A stretch of DNA of 19,919 nucleotides from DASUTB01 sp036374835 (GCA_036374835.1 DASUTB010000068.1:1-19919); one strand, 5' to 3'. Counted from the first letter of the stretch, positions 6,767 to 16,791 are shown. A program made the numbers and translations. Notes: generated by a model not told the origin, from the letters alone.

Positions 6767-6778
6767 CGGCGAAAGCCG
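6767..6778 (+). terminator. Small GNRA hairpin after the PPOX gene
   Basis: CGGC-GAAA-GCCG directly follows the stop of the PPOX gene in the 27-nt gap before the convergent lipoprotein gene ends. The stem is only 4 bp with no T-run, so terminator function is a weak inference. Confidence 0.25.
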
Positions 6779-6793
6779 GGGCACAACGCGGCA

Positions 6794-7894
6794 CTAGTCC
6801 GCGCCCTCGCCGAACCCGAAGCCGAAGCCGCCGTCGAAATCGTTCTCCTCCGCCCAGTCGCGGTACCGCTCCAGCTCCGCGCGGTGCTCCTCGATGAACT
6901 CCTCCTGGAGCCCATGGGAAACCTCTTCGAACACGTCGTCGTAGTGCTCGGCCATGCACTTGCGGTCGGCGACGGCCAACTCGATCTCGTACTCCTGGAG
7001 TTCGGCCAGTTCGTCCGGGTCGATCTCCGGCGGCTGGAACTCGGATATCTCGGTGTCGGAGAGCTCTGCGGCCATGTCCCAGCCCTCGAGCTCGCCCATC
7101 CGCTGGTGAATGGACTGCTCTGCTTGGCCGACCTGCCGAAGGTCCGGATAGCCGGCGTCGGCCATACAGCCGAGCCACGCCTGGTTGGCGTCCTCGAGCC
7201 GAGGATCCCTGTGGATTCGCTGGGCGAGCGAGTTGATGTCGTTCAACAGGCGCTCGAACTCGGTCCACGGATCGGCTCCCACTTCCGCCGGTTCGCGGAG
7301 GTCTGCACCGTAGATCTCGGCGCTCGCGATGCCGTAGCAGCCACGCTCCTCCACCGGCGGCGGGCCATCCCCGGCGTCCCACAACGTGTGGTCGCCGTAG
7401 AGCGCGCGGTCGTATTCCTCAAGCGCCTCGGATGAGAGCGATTCGCGGTATTCCTGGTTGGGATCCGGCGGCAGATCCGGCTCGATCTCGGAGTAGTGCA
7501 TCGTCGAGATGCCGTAGCCGTATTGCTCGGCGAACTCCTCCGGCGGCAGCTGCTGCGCCTCCATCCACGGCGACACGTAGTCCTCCGGGTTGACCGCGTG
7601 GGCGGTGTACTCGAAGCCCTCGTCGGCCATGCACTGCGCCACAAGGTCCTCGACGTCGCTCATCCGCTGGAGCTCCTCCGCTGGGATTTCGAAGTCGCCC
7701 GATCCGCCGAAAGACATGCTCATTCCGCCACCGGGCGGGAACTCGATCACACCCTCACCGAAGAACTCGGTCAACGGGTCGTCGGCCACCACCCCGGCGC
7801 TGCCGGTCTCATCAGCGCCACAGCCGGACAGCACGAGAACAATGGACAGTCCCAGTACGGGCAATGTCCCACTCAGTGTGGGCTTGGGACGCAT
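6794..7894 (-). CDS. Large acidic lipoprotein with repeated Cys-Met-Ala motifs
   Basis: A 366-residue predicted lipoprotein of unknown function. The signal peptide has a basic n-region (MRPKP), a hydrophobic core and the lipobox VLSG-C with Cys25 as the lipidated residue. The mature part is strongly acidic and has four Cys: 88, 186, 243 and 313. Three sit in similar contexts (QCMADEGFEY, GCMADAGYPD, KCMAEHYDD), suggesting a repeated small unit and possible disulfides or metal binding outside the cell. The C-terminus ends in a Gly/Phe-rich tail (GGFGFGFGEG). There is no enzyme motif. It is presumably anchored on the outer face of the membrane. The ATG start lies 6 nt after a TACGTT box with a TTG-containing -35 at 17-nt spacing. 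It is monocistronic: the methyltransferase gene ends 109 nt upstream. Confidence 0.85.
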   Translation of the reverse strand: MRPKPTLSGTLPVLGLSIVLVLSGCGADETGSAGVVADDPLTEFFGEGVIEFPPGGGMSMSFGGSGDFEIPAEELQRMSDVEDLVAQCMADEGFEYTAHAVNPEDYVSPWMEAQQLPPEEFAEQYGYGISTMHYSEIEPDLPPDPNQEYRESLSSEALEEYDRALYGDHTLWDAGDGPPPVEERGCYGIASAEIYGADLREPAEVGADPWTEFERLLNDINSLAQRIHRDPRLEDANQAWLGCMADAGYPDLRQVGQAEQSIHQRMGELEGWDMAAELSDTEISEFQPPEIDPDELAELQEYEIELAVADRKCMAEHYDDVFEEVSHGLQEEFIEEHRAELERYRDWAEENDFDGGFGFGFGEGAD

Positions 7895-7900
7895 AGGCCG

Positions 7901-7929
7901 AACGTATCGACGCGGTCAGGGACCCACAA
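7901..7929 (-). promoter_or_regulatory. Promoter of the acidic lipoprotein gene
   Basis: On the minus strand TTGTGG (7924-7929), a 17-nt spacer and TACGTT (7901-7906) are followed after 6 nt by the ATG at 7894. Standard spacing with no room for a Shine-Dalgarno suggests a leaderless mRNA. Confidence 0.5.
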
Positions 7930-8003
7930 GGGACTTGATACTTCAGGTCCACCACGGTCACATCACATCTCGGTATCGATCGCGAGCGGCCGGTGGAAAG
8001 ACT

Positions 8004-8831
8004 TCAAGGCTTGCGAGCTACCGCGGCCCAGTACCATGCAGCGTCGGCATCGGCCGGCGGTTCGTCAGGACGCCACGCCAGCACCGGCACGACGCCGGGC
8101 TCGACGACATCCAGACCGGTGAGGAACGACTCGACTTCGGCCTTGCTCCGCGGCACCAGGGTGATGCCCGCATGCGTCGCTGCGGCGACCGCACCGTCGA
8201 CAGCGACCGGATCGAAGTCGGCAGTGGGATGGGTGATCGCCATATAGCTGCCCGACGGTAGACCGTCCAGCAGCGTCGATACCCACTCGTGCACACCATC
8301 GGCGTCGTGGAAGTACATCAGGATCGCGACCAGCATGAGTCCGACCGGCCGTTCCATGTCCAGCGTCTCGGCAAGCGCCGGATCGGCGAGAATGGCTTCG
8401 GGCTCACGAAGGTCGGCCATCATGAACCTGGTCATGCCCTCGGCCGTGCTCGTCATCAATGCCTGCGCGTGGGACAGCACGATCGGGTCGTGGTCGACGT
8501 AGACGACCCGGCTCTCCGGAGCCGTCGCCTGCGCGATCTCATGGACGTTGCCCGCTGTCGGGATTCCCGTTCCGATGTCGAGAAACTGCCGGACACCGGC
8601 CTCGGTGCACAAGTACCGGACGGCTCGGCCGAGAAAGTCGCGGTTCGCCCGGGCCATCTGCGCGAGGCTGGGAATCGCCCGGATCATCGCATCGCCCAGC
8701 GCCCGGTCGGCCTCGAAGTTGTCCTTACCGCCCAGCCAGTAGTCATAGACGCGGGCCGAGTGCGCGACGGTGGTGTCGATCTGAGGCGGGATGGCCGAGC
8801 CGTCACTCGCCCTGGCCGGCATGTCGTTCAT
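8004..8831 (-). CDS. SAM-dependent methyltransferase, SAV2177 family
   Basis: A 275-residue Rossmann-fold protein of the SAV2177/DUF574 (Methyltransf_19) family, abundant in actinomycetes, with mostly unknown substrates. It shows the family-specific N-terminal ARVYDYWLGGKDNFEADR (26-43), the SAM-binding motif I FLDIGTGIPT (83-92), and motif II YVDHDPIVLSHAQALM (111-126) with the acidic residue that would bind the SAM ribose. The length is typical and there is no signal peptide. AAGGAG lies about 11 nt before the ATG. It is on the same strand as ppc, but the 114-nt gap suggests separate expression. Substrate cannot be inferred from the neighbours. Confidence 0.9.
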   Translation of the reverse strand: MNDMPARASDGSAIPPQIDTTVAHSARVYDYWLGGKDNFEADRALGDAMIRAIPSLAQMARANRDFLGRAVRYLCTEAGVRQFLDIGTGIPTAGNVHEIAQATAPESRVVYVDHDPIVLSHAQALMTSTAEGMTRFMMADLREPEAILADPALAETLDMERPVGLMLVAILMYFHDADGVHEWVSTLLDGLPSGSYMAITHPTADFDPVAVDGAVAAATHAGITLVPRSKAEVESFLTGLDVVEPGVVPVLAWRPDEPPADADAAWYWAAVARKP

Positions 8832-8945
8832 CGGTGGATACGCTCCTTGCCTGCGGGGCCCAGGTCAAGATCCAGCCAAGCACACCCCTACGCACCCGTC
8901 CACCGAAGATGGCCACCGCATCGCCGGATGTGCACGCGAACGAAG

Positions 8946-11612
8946 CTAGCCGGTGTTCTGCAGGCCGGCGGCGACGCCGTTGACGGTGACGTGCAGGAAC
9001 TGGCGCAGGTCATCAGCCGTACTGCCGGTCGCGTCCGTGTCCTCAGTGTCCCCGTCGCGCAGGCCGCGCAACGCCCGCACCTGTAGGTAGGACAGCGCGT
9101 CCACATACGGGTTGCGCAGCGCGACCGCCCGTCCCAGCACGCGCCGGTCCTCCAGCAGCCGGTCGTGCCCGGTCACCGCCAGCACCCACTGCATGCTCTT
9201 GGCGTGCTCGTCGAGGATCTGCCGGCTCAGCTCGGGACGTCCGCCCAACGCCAGATAACGCGACGCGATCCGCCGGTCGGTCTTGGCCAGCGACATCTCA
9301 GCGTTCTCCATCATCACGGTGAAAAGCGGCCACTCCGCATACGCACGCTGGAGCCGGCCGATGTCGCCCACCGCTTCCAGGCCGGAGCCGAGGCCGTACC
9401 AGCCGGGCAGGTTGACGCGGGTCTGCGCCCATGAGAACACCCATGGAATCGCCCGCAGATCATCCAACGAGGCCAGGCTCAACCCGCGCCGCGCCGGACG
9501 CGACCCCAACGGCAGCGCGCCGATCTCCTCCAGCGGCGTAACCTGCGCGAACCAGTCGGCGAAACCGTCCACCTGCACCAGCGCGTGATACACCTCGCGC
9601 GACGCCTCATCCAACGTCTTGGTCAGGTCGGCGAACTCCACCGCAGCCCGCTGCGCCTTGTCCTCCACCGCCGGCGTGGACGCCAGCAGCACCGCCGAGG
9701 CCACCTGCTCCAAGTGCCGCCGCGCGATCATCGGGTTCCCGTACCGGGCGAAGATCACCTCGCCCTGCTCGGTCACCTTGAACCGGCCGGCCACCGAACC
9801 CGGCGCCTGCGCCAGCACCGCCCGGTTCACCGGACCGCCACCACGGCCGAGTGCACCGCCACGGCCGTGGAACAGCGTCAGCTTGATCGCATGCCGGGCC
9901 GCCCACGCGGTCAACCGGTCCTGCGCCTGGTACAGCGCCAGCGTCGCGGACACCGGACCGACGTCCTTGGCCGAGTCCGAGTAGCCCAGCATCACCTCGA
10001 ACCGGCGCCCGGTCGCCGACAGCCGCCGCCGGACGTCCGGCAGCTTGATGACCTCGTCGAGCACGTCGATGCAGTTCGCCAGGTCCTCACCGGTCTCGAA
10101 CAGCGGGACGACGTCGAGCACGACTTCGCGATCGCCCAGCGCCGCCCGGGCCAACTCGAACACCGCCGCCGCATCGGCGGCGGACCGGGTGAACGACACG
10201 ACGTAGCGGCTGGCCGCCTCCACCCCGAACCGCTGCTGCATCGCCGCGATCGCGCGGAACGTCGCGAGCACCTCCTCGGTGCGCTCGGACAGCTCGCCGC
10301 CGGCACGAACCTCCTCCAGCGCCTGCGCGTGGACGGCGCTGTGCTGACGCACCTCGAGTTCGGCCAGGTGAAAACCGAACGTCTCCACCTGCCAGATCAG
10401 GTCCTGCAACTCGCCGTACGCCTGGCGGCGCGCCCCTGCGGTGGCCAGGCTGTTCTGCAACGCGCGCAGGTCCGCCAACAAATCCGCCGGCGAGTTGTAA
10501 CCCAGATCCGCGTCCCGGGCCCGCGTCGCCGCGATCCGCACCGCCACAAACAGCAGTGCGGCACGGTGCGGCTCGTCGGGCGAGCGCACCATCAGATCCG
10601 CCACCAGGTCCGGGTTCACGGCCTTCGCATCGGCCAGTAACCGCCGCACCTCAGGGGACGGCGGGGTGCTGCGCGCGTCCAGCGTCAGCGACCTGGCGAC
10701 CTGATCGCAGGCCCGCCGCAGGGCGTCCAGCACGTGCTCGGACTGGATCGCCATGGCCTGCGTGGTGACGCCGCTCGTCACGTGCGGGTTGCCGTCCCGG
10801 TCGCCGCCGATCCACGACCCGAACCGGACGAACGCCGGGATCGAGGCCGGGGACGTGCCCGCGTCATCGCCGGCCAGCGCCGACTCGGCCCTCCGGTACA
10901 CCTGAGGCACGACGCGGAACAGCACATCGTCGAACACGGTCATCGCGCTGCGCACCTCGTCCAGCGGCCCCGGCCGGGTCGGCCGAACCTGCGCGGTCCG
11001 CCACAGCACATCCACCTGCTCCAGCATCCGCCGCCGCAGGTCGATCTGCTCCGACGCGGCGAGGCGCGGGTCGTCCCGGAACTCCAGCAGCTCGGCCACC
11101 CGGCGGATCGCCGACACGACCGCCCGGCGGCGCGCCTCGGTCGGGTGCGCAGTCAGGACGGGACGGAACTCCAGACCGGCCAGCAGCGACTTCGCCTGCG
11201 CCTCGCCGTGCAGGGACGCGACCTCCTCGACGGCCTGCGCGACGGTTCCGGCGAGCGGCGCGTCCGGCGACTCGTTGGCGCGCAGCGAACGGATCCGGTG
11301 GTACTCCTCGGCGATGTTGACCAGATGGAAGTAGACGGTGAACGCCCGCGCGACATCGCTGGCCCGCTCCAGCGACCACGACTCGACCAGACGTTCGGCC
11401 TGGTACGCGGCGTCGTCGGCAACAGTGGCGTCCTCATGGTGCGCGGCGATGGCCAGCTCCCGTAGCCGTTCCACGTCGTCGAGCAGCGCCTGGCCGCCGT
11501 ACTCGCGCAGGATCTCGCCGAGCGCGTCGCCGAGCAGGCGAACGTCGGCACGCAGCGCGTCCGGCATCTCCAGCCGGGCAACCTCACGGGACCCGGTAGC
11601 GGTAGGGGGCAC
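8946..11612 (-). CDS. ppc: Phosphoenolpyruvate carboxylase
   Basis: Ppc carboxylates PEP with bicarbonate to oxaloacetate, replenishing the TCA cycle. The 888-residue protein is full length (E. coli has 883). Catalytic motifs are intact: VLTAHPTEARR (His156), IGGDRDGNPHVT, GYSDSAKDVGP and the mobile loop FHGRGGALGRGGGP, and the protein ends in the conserved QNTG carboxyl terminus that enters the active site. The start is the GTG at 11612, 7 nt after a TACGCT box, so the transcript is probably leaderless. The gene is divergent from the SIS-domain gene, with 222 nt between starts. Classical bacterial Ppc is allosterically controlled by acetyl-CoA and aspartate; whether that holds here cannot be read from the sequence. 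Confidence 0.98.
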   Translation of the reverse strand: MPPTATGSREVARLEMPDALRADVRLLGDALGEILREYGGQALLDDVERLRELAIAAHHEDATVADDAAYQAERLVESWSLERASDVARAFTVYFHLVNIAEEYHRIRSLRANESPDAPLAGTVAQAVEEVASLHGEAQAKSLLAGLEFRPVLTAHPTEARRRAVVSAIRRVAELLEFRDDPRLAASEQIDLRRRMLEQVDVLWRTAQVRPTRPGPLDEVRSAMTVFDDVLFRVVPQVYRRAESALAGDDAGTSPASIPAFVRFGSWIGGDRDGNPHVTSGVTTQAMAIQSEHVLDALRRACDQVARSLTLDARSTPPSPEVRRLLADAKAVNPDLVADLMVRSPDEPHRAALLFVAVRIAATRARDADLGYNSPADLLADLRALQNSLATAGARRQAYGELQDLIWQVETFGFHLAELEVRQHSAVHAQALEEVRAGGELSERTEEVLATFRAIAAMQQRFGVEAASRYVVSFTRSAADAAAVFELARAALGDREVVLDVVPLFETGEDLANCIDVLDEVIKLPDVRRRLSATGRRFEVMLGYSDSAKDVGPVSATLALYQAQDRLTAWAARHAIKLTLFHGRGGALGRGGGPVNRAVLAQAPGSVAGRFKVTEQGEVIFARYGNPMIARRHLEQVASAVLLASTPAVEDKAQRAAVEFADLTKTLDEASREVYHALVQVDGFADWFAQVTPLEEIGALPLGSRPARRGLSLASLDDLRAIPWVFSWAQTRVNLPGWYGLGSGLEAVGDIGRLQRAYAEWPLFTVMMENAEMSLAKTDRRIASRYLALGGRPELSRQILDEHAKSMQWVLAVTGHDRLLEDRRVLGRAVALRNPYVDALSYLQVRALRGLRDGDTEDTDATGSTADDLRQFLHVTVNGVAAGLQNTG

Positions 11613-11619
11613 AAAACCA

Positions 11620-11625
11620 AGCGTA
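11620..11625 (-). promoter_or_regulatory. Candidate -10 box of ppc
   Basis: TACGCT on the minus strand is followed by 7 nt and the GTG start of ppc at 11612. No purine-rich Shine-Dalgarno fits, supporting leaderless initiation. No clear -35. Confidence 0.4.
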
Positions 11626-11779
11626 GTGACTACCCGCCGGTACGGCGCGAATCAGTCCGCACCCTGGGACGCCACCACCCCCCGAATGACCACGTAAACG
11701 TCGCCTCGGCATCGTTAGCGCCTCTTCAACGGGTCGCCAACCGTTACATCTCGTCATCGGCGAGCCAAGCGGTCGCGCC

Positions 11780-11785
11780 TATGCT
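11780..11785 (+). promoter_or_regulatory. Candidate -10 box of the SIS-domain gene
   Basis: TATGCT matches TANNNT well. A transcript from about 11793 would have a 5' leader of roughly 40 nt carrying AAGGGG at 11821-11826, 8 nt before the TTG at 11835. This is why TTG is preferred to the ATG that overlaps this box. The rest of the 222-nt gap shows only a 5-bp inverted repeat (AACGG 11728-11732, CCGTT 11741-11745). Confidence 0.35.
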
Positions 11786-11834
11786 GGCCGTCTGGACCGT
11801 ACCACCGACCGTCACCCGGGAAGGGGCGAAGCAC

Positions 11835-12671
11835 TTGCCAGACCGCGCGCCCGGCCGACCTGACGAGCCATCCGACAAGGCCGCCGGCCGGTGGCTCAGC
11901 GCAGCGCGAGCCGTGCTCGACCGGCTCGAAGCCACCCAGATGCCGGCCATCGCCAGGGCCGCCGGCTTGTGCGCGGACGCGATAGCGTCCGGCGGCCTGG
12001 TCCACCTGTTCGGCACCGGCCACTCCCGCATCCCGCTGGAGGAGATGTTCCCCCGCTACGGCTCTTACCCGGGTTTTCACCCGATGGCTGAGCTGTCGAT
12101 GACGCACCACACCCAGATCGTGGGCGTGAACGGACAACGCCAGGCGATGTTCATCGAGCGCATCGAAGGGCTCGCCGAAGTCATCCTCAGCAACTTCGAG
12201 TTCGGCGAGCACGACGTGATGATCGTGTTCAGCGCCGGCGGGCTGACGGCCGTCCCCATCGAAATGGCACAAGGCGCGCGCCGGCGCGGCATGCCGGTTG
12301 TCGCCGTAACGTCGGTCGTCCACTCAGAGGCCGGCGAACCGTCCCACTCGTCGGGTACCCGCTTGCTGGACAACGCGGACGTCGTCATCGATCTCGGCAC
12401 ACCCGTCGGCGACGCCCTGGTCGCCCTCGACGGCATCGACACGCCGGTCGGACCCGGGTCGACCCTGGCGAACGTCGCGGTCGTGAACGAGCTCAAGGTG
12501 CAGACGGCGCAGCTGCTCCTGGAACGCGGCGCACTGCCGGACGTGCTCACCAGCGGAGCCGTCGTCGGGCCCGAGCGGTCACAGCGGTTGTTCGACGGCG
12601 CCTACCGCGATCACGCACATCGGCTGAGCCGGGCGCTGGCAGGCGAACCCGGCACAAACCGGTCTCCGTGA
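11835..12671 (+). CDS. SIS-domain protein, UPF0309-like phosphosugar-binding protein
   Basis: A single sugar-isomerase (SIS) domain protein of about 278 aa. After a short polar N-terminus comes a helical segment, then GGLVHLFGTGHSRIPLEEMFPRYGS, the SIS phosphosugar loop with Ser/His. Next are a VFSAGGLTAVPIEMAQGARRRGMPVVAVTS beta-alpha-beta unit and a SSGTRLLDNADVVID segment. It matches the actinobacterial UPF0309/sugar-isomerase-domain group (I recall S. coelicolor SCO4393 as a member). The group presumably binds or isomerises a phosphorylated sugar, perhaps an amino sugar; the reaction is unproven. The TTG at 11835 has AAGGGG 8 nt upstream; the ATG at 11781 is an alternative start. It is divergent from ppc and convergent with the STAND regulator. 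Confidence 0.85.
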   Translation: MPDRAPGRPDEPSDKAAGRWLSAARAVLDRLEATQMPAIARAAGLCADAIASGGLVHLFGTGHSRIPLEEMFPRYGSYPGFHPMAELSMTHHTQIVGVNGQRQAMFIERIEGLAEVILSNFEFGEHDVMIVFSAGGLTAVPIEMAQGARRRGMPVVAVTSVVHSEAGEPSHSSGTRLLDNADVVIDLGTPVGDALVALDGIDTPVGPGSTLANVAVVNELKVQTAQLLLERGALPDVLTSGAVVGPERSQRLFDGAYRDHAHRLSRALAGEPGTNRSP

Positions 12672-12716
12672 TCATCGGCACTCTTCACACGCCTGCCGCG
12701 ATAAGTGCCGGTGATC
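12670..12716. terminator. 13-bp stem-loop between convergent genes
   Basis: The arms GATCATCGGCACT (12670-12682) and AGTGCCGGTGATC (12704-12716) pair over 13 positions with one G-U wobble in the plus-strand RNA (one mismatch in the minus-strand RNA), enclosing a 21-nt loop. The left arm starts in the stop codon of the SIS gene and the structure fills most of the gap to the convergent regulator gene. A bidirectional terminator is the simplest reading; no strong T-run is seen. Confidence 0.5.
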
Positions 12717-12733
12717 TTGGGCAACGTCATCCC

Positions 12734-15136
12734 CTAGTGGAATCTCGAGATTCCGTGGGCGGCGAGTGCCTGGGCGGCGGTGCGCTTGCGGCCACGTGCG
12801 ATCGCCGCAGCCCGTCGGCGCTGGTCCAGATGCTTGCGGATCGACCGCTCCAGTACGACCCGATACAGGACGTAGTGCGCTGTGGTGTTGAACCGGCTGC
12901 GAATCGCAGTACCCATCAGCTCGGCGGCGGCGTCGAACCTGTCGGCGCAGATCTCCGCGTACGCGAGAACCAGCACGCAGTCCGCGTCGGCCCGGTATCC
13001 CTCGCGGTCCGCCAGAACGAGTGCGCGGCGGAGGTGCCCGAGACCGTCCCCTCCTTTGATCACCTGCGCAATCGCCGCCGAGAATGAGGTGAGCCAGGTC
13101 TCCACGACTCCCGTTCGATCAAGAAAGTCCTGCTGCGCGTCCATCCACCGGGTGGCTTCGGTCGCATCACGCTCGGCCAGCGCCAGAGTCCAGCCGACCC
13201 AGTGCGTGATGAACCGGTCGTATCCATCGTCCGACGCCGCGTGATAGAGCGATTCGAGCCGCTCGCGCGCCGCGTCGTTGTTCTCGGCCGCCAGGTCTGC
13301 GGCTGCCCGGAAAGCCTCGACCAGGGTCTCCAGTCGAGACTCCCGAGACTCCACGGCCAGCTCCATCGCGCGGCTCAGGCTCGCCGCAGCGCTCGGCGAC
13401 TCGCCGAGATTCACGATCGCCCGGTAGACCGCGACAAGACACTGCGCTGCCACATCGTCGGTCGCGCCGACCAGCGCTTCGGCAGACGACGTCGCGTCGG
13501 ACATCTCGTGGAAGTCGCCACGACCCAGCCCGATGTCGGTGCGAAGGATCCGCGTCCACAGGTCGTTCCGCGCGTCGAGGTCCGACGCCTTCAGCGCATC
13601 GACCCACAGGCTGCCTTCGGTGAAGCCCAGCCCGTTGCGCCACAGGAAGCTTGTGCTGAGGGCGATCTCGACGGCGCTGTCGAGGTCACCGCATTCGATA
13701 CTGTGCCGGAAAGCTTGGCGCGTGTTGTCGAGTTCACGTCGATGGCTCGCCGCGAGCCGGGCAGACATCCACCGATCAGCGCGGGACGGCGAGCCCAGGT
13801 GCCGGACGAAGTGCTGCCGGTGCCGCTCGAGCGCCTCGGTAGCTTCACCCGCGCGATCCAGCCGGTCCCTCGCGAATACGCGGATGGTCTCGAGGAGCCG
13901 ATACCGACTCGCCCGCGGATCATGAACGACCAGGCTCTTGTCGACCAGATCCCCGAACACGCCCGCGGTGGCAGCACTCGGCAGCATCGGGCACAGCGCC
14001 TCCACCGCGGGGAAGTCGAACGACGCCGGAAAAACACTCAGGTAGCGCAACAACCGTTGCCCGTTCTCGTCGAGAAGCCGATAGCTCCAGTCGATGGTCG
14101 CCTCCATCGTGGCGTGCCGCCGCGAGTCGCCGACCGCGCGCCGGGAAAGCAGGGTCAGGCGACCGCCGAGATGCCGGGCGAGTTCGTCGAGCCCGAACCT
14201 GCGGAGCTGCCCGGCGGCCAGCTCAAGAGCAAGTGGCAGGTTGTCGAGCCGGTCACAGAGCGCGATCACCTGCGGGTCGGCCGGATCCCACGCCACTCGC
14301 GGCTCGGCCGCGCGAGCACGTTCGACGAACAACTGCGGCCCCGCATCTGCGAGCGGGCCGAGCGGCCACACATGTTCGCCGACGATTTGGAGGGGTTCCC
14401 GGCTCGTAGCCAGAATGCGCAATGCCGGGCCGCGCGCCATGATCCGCACGACGAGTTCAGCCGATTTCTCGAGGACATGCTCGCAGTTGTCTAGTACGAG
14501 CAGGACCGGCCGGCCGGCGAGGTGGTCGGCCAGGCTATCGGCTGACGCGGCTGCCTCGCCTTCCACACCGGCGCCGTCCGCGACGGCGAAAACGATGTCG
14601 CCACCGGGGCCGATCGGCGTCAGATCCACGAGAACCGCGCCGTCAGCGTATTCGGTTTGAAGTTGGTGCGCGACCGCCAACGCCAAGGTCGTCTTTCCCA
14701 CGCCTCCGGCGCCGGTAATGGTCACCATCGTGGCGCTACGGACGAGTTCGATGACAGCTTTGATGTCGTCGTCACGGCCGATCGGCACGCTCCGCATCGG
14801 TGTGAGCCTGCGCTGCAGCGATCCGGGCGGAGTACCCACGTCGGCGACGAAACGGTAGCCATGGCCGTGCATCGTCTTGATGAATCGCTGGACGCGGCCG
14901 TCGTCGCCGATCGCCTGCCGCGCCGCCTTGATACGCGAAGTCAGGGCGGATTCCGATACGAACCGACTGCCCCATACACCGTCGAAAAGCTCCTCCTTCG
15001 GGACGACCCGATCACGGTTCACGATCAAGTAGTGCAGCACTCCATAGACCTGCGGCTCGAGATGAACCGGACCCGCCGGCCCGACGAGACTCAGCAGCTG
15101 ATCGTCCAGCTGAAAGTCACCGAACTGGAAGAGCAC
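12734..15136 (-). CDS. Winged-helix / STAND ATPase / TPR transcriptional regulator
   Basis: An 800-residue one-protein regulator. Residues 1-97 form an OmpR/PhoB-type winged helix (recognition region ESALTSRIKAARQAIGDDG, wing IKTMHGHGYRF) that should bind DNA. Residues about 115-400 are a STAND/NB-ARC-like ATPase with Walker A GAGGVGKTT (142-150), Walker B LLVLDNCEH (212-220), the sensor segment ILATSREPL and the downstream GDSRRHATMEATIDWSY motif. Residues about 430-780 are helical and Ala-rich, like the TPR sensor part of AfsR/MalT-type proteins. Unlike SARP proteins there is no BTAD domain after the winged helix. The signal it senses is unknown. The GTG start at 15136 is 71 nt from the divergent pccB start, so pccB or the gene itself may be a target. 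The basic C-terminal end (RKHLDQRRRAAAIARGRKR) looks complete. Confidence 0.88.
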   Translation of the reverse strand: MLFQFGDFQLDDQLLSLVGPAGPVHLEPQVYGVLHYLIVNRDRVVPKEELFDGVWGSRFVSESALTSRIKAARQAIGDDGRVQRFIKTMHGHGYRFVADVGTPPGSLQRRLTPMRSVPIGRDDDIKAVIELVRSATMVTITGAGGVGKTTLALAVAHQLQTEYADGAVLVDLTPIGPGGDIVFAVADGAGVEGEAAASADSLADHLAGRPVLLVLDNCEHVLEKSAELVVRIMARGPALRILATSREPLQIVGEHVWPLGPLADAGPQLFVERARAAEPRVAWDPADPQVIALCDRLDNLPLALELAAGQLRRFGLDELARHLGGRLTLLSRRAVGDSRRHATMEATIDWSYRLLDENGQRLLRYLSVFPASFDFPAVEALCPMLPSAATAGVFGDLVDKSLVVHDPRASRYRLLETIRVFARDRLDRAGEATEALERHRQHFVRHLGSPSRADRWMSARLAASHRRELDNTRQAFRHSIECGDLDSAVEIALSTSFLWRNGLGFTEGSLWVDALKASDLDARNDLWTRILRTDIGLGRGDFHEMSDATSSAEALVGATDDVAAQCLVAVYRAIVNLGESPSAAASLSRAMELAVESRESRLETLVEAFRAAADLAAENNDAARERLESLYHAASDDGYDRFITHWVGWTLALAERDATEATRWMDAQQDFLDRTGVVETWLTSFSAAIAQVIKGGDGLGHLRRALVLADREGYRADADCVLVLAYAEICADRFDAAAELMGTAIRSRFNTTAHYVLYRVVLERSIRKHLDQRRRAAAIARGRKRTAAQALAAHGISRFH
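12739..12754. repeat. 16-bp perfect palindrome at the 3' end of the STAND regulator gene
   Basis: GGAATCTCGAGATTCC is a perfect palindrome overlapping the last codons (GISRFH) of the regulator. It could form a 6-bp hairpin with a TCGA loop as part of the termination region with the 12670-12716 stem, or be a protein-binding site. Function unknown. Confidence 0.4.
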
Positions 15137-15194
15137 ATACAGATTGTTCCACGACTTCGGACCCTCCTCTCTCGCCGACGACGGGCCGGTCGAA

Positions 15195-15200
15195 TAGCCT
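15195..15200 (+). promoter_or_regulatory. Candidate -10 box of pccB
   Basis: TAGCCT is followed by 7 nt and the ATG of pccB at 15208, the spacing of a leaderless start. The 71-nt region 15137-15207 must hold the promoters of both pccB and the divergent STAND regulator. No clear -35. Confidence 0.4.
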
Positions 15201-15207
15201 CGCCACT

Positions 15208-16791
<1,584 letters not shown>

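Noticed and set aside
6266..6784. N-terminal extension of birA to 414 residues
   Set aside because: The extension is the antisense translation of the PPOX gene. BirA homology begins at about 6265.
8832..8945. TTGACC on the minus strand near 8870 as a -35 of the methyltransferase gene
   Set aside because: No TANNNT box lies at 16-18 nt from it; only the AAGGAG ribosome site is supportable in this gap.
12734..15136. STAND ATPase as an antiphage (Avs-like) defence protein
   Set aside because: The N-terminal domain is a DNA-binding winged helix, not a nuclease or other effector, and there are no defence genes nearby. A transcription regulator fits better.
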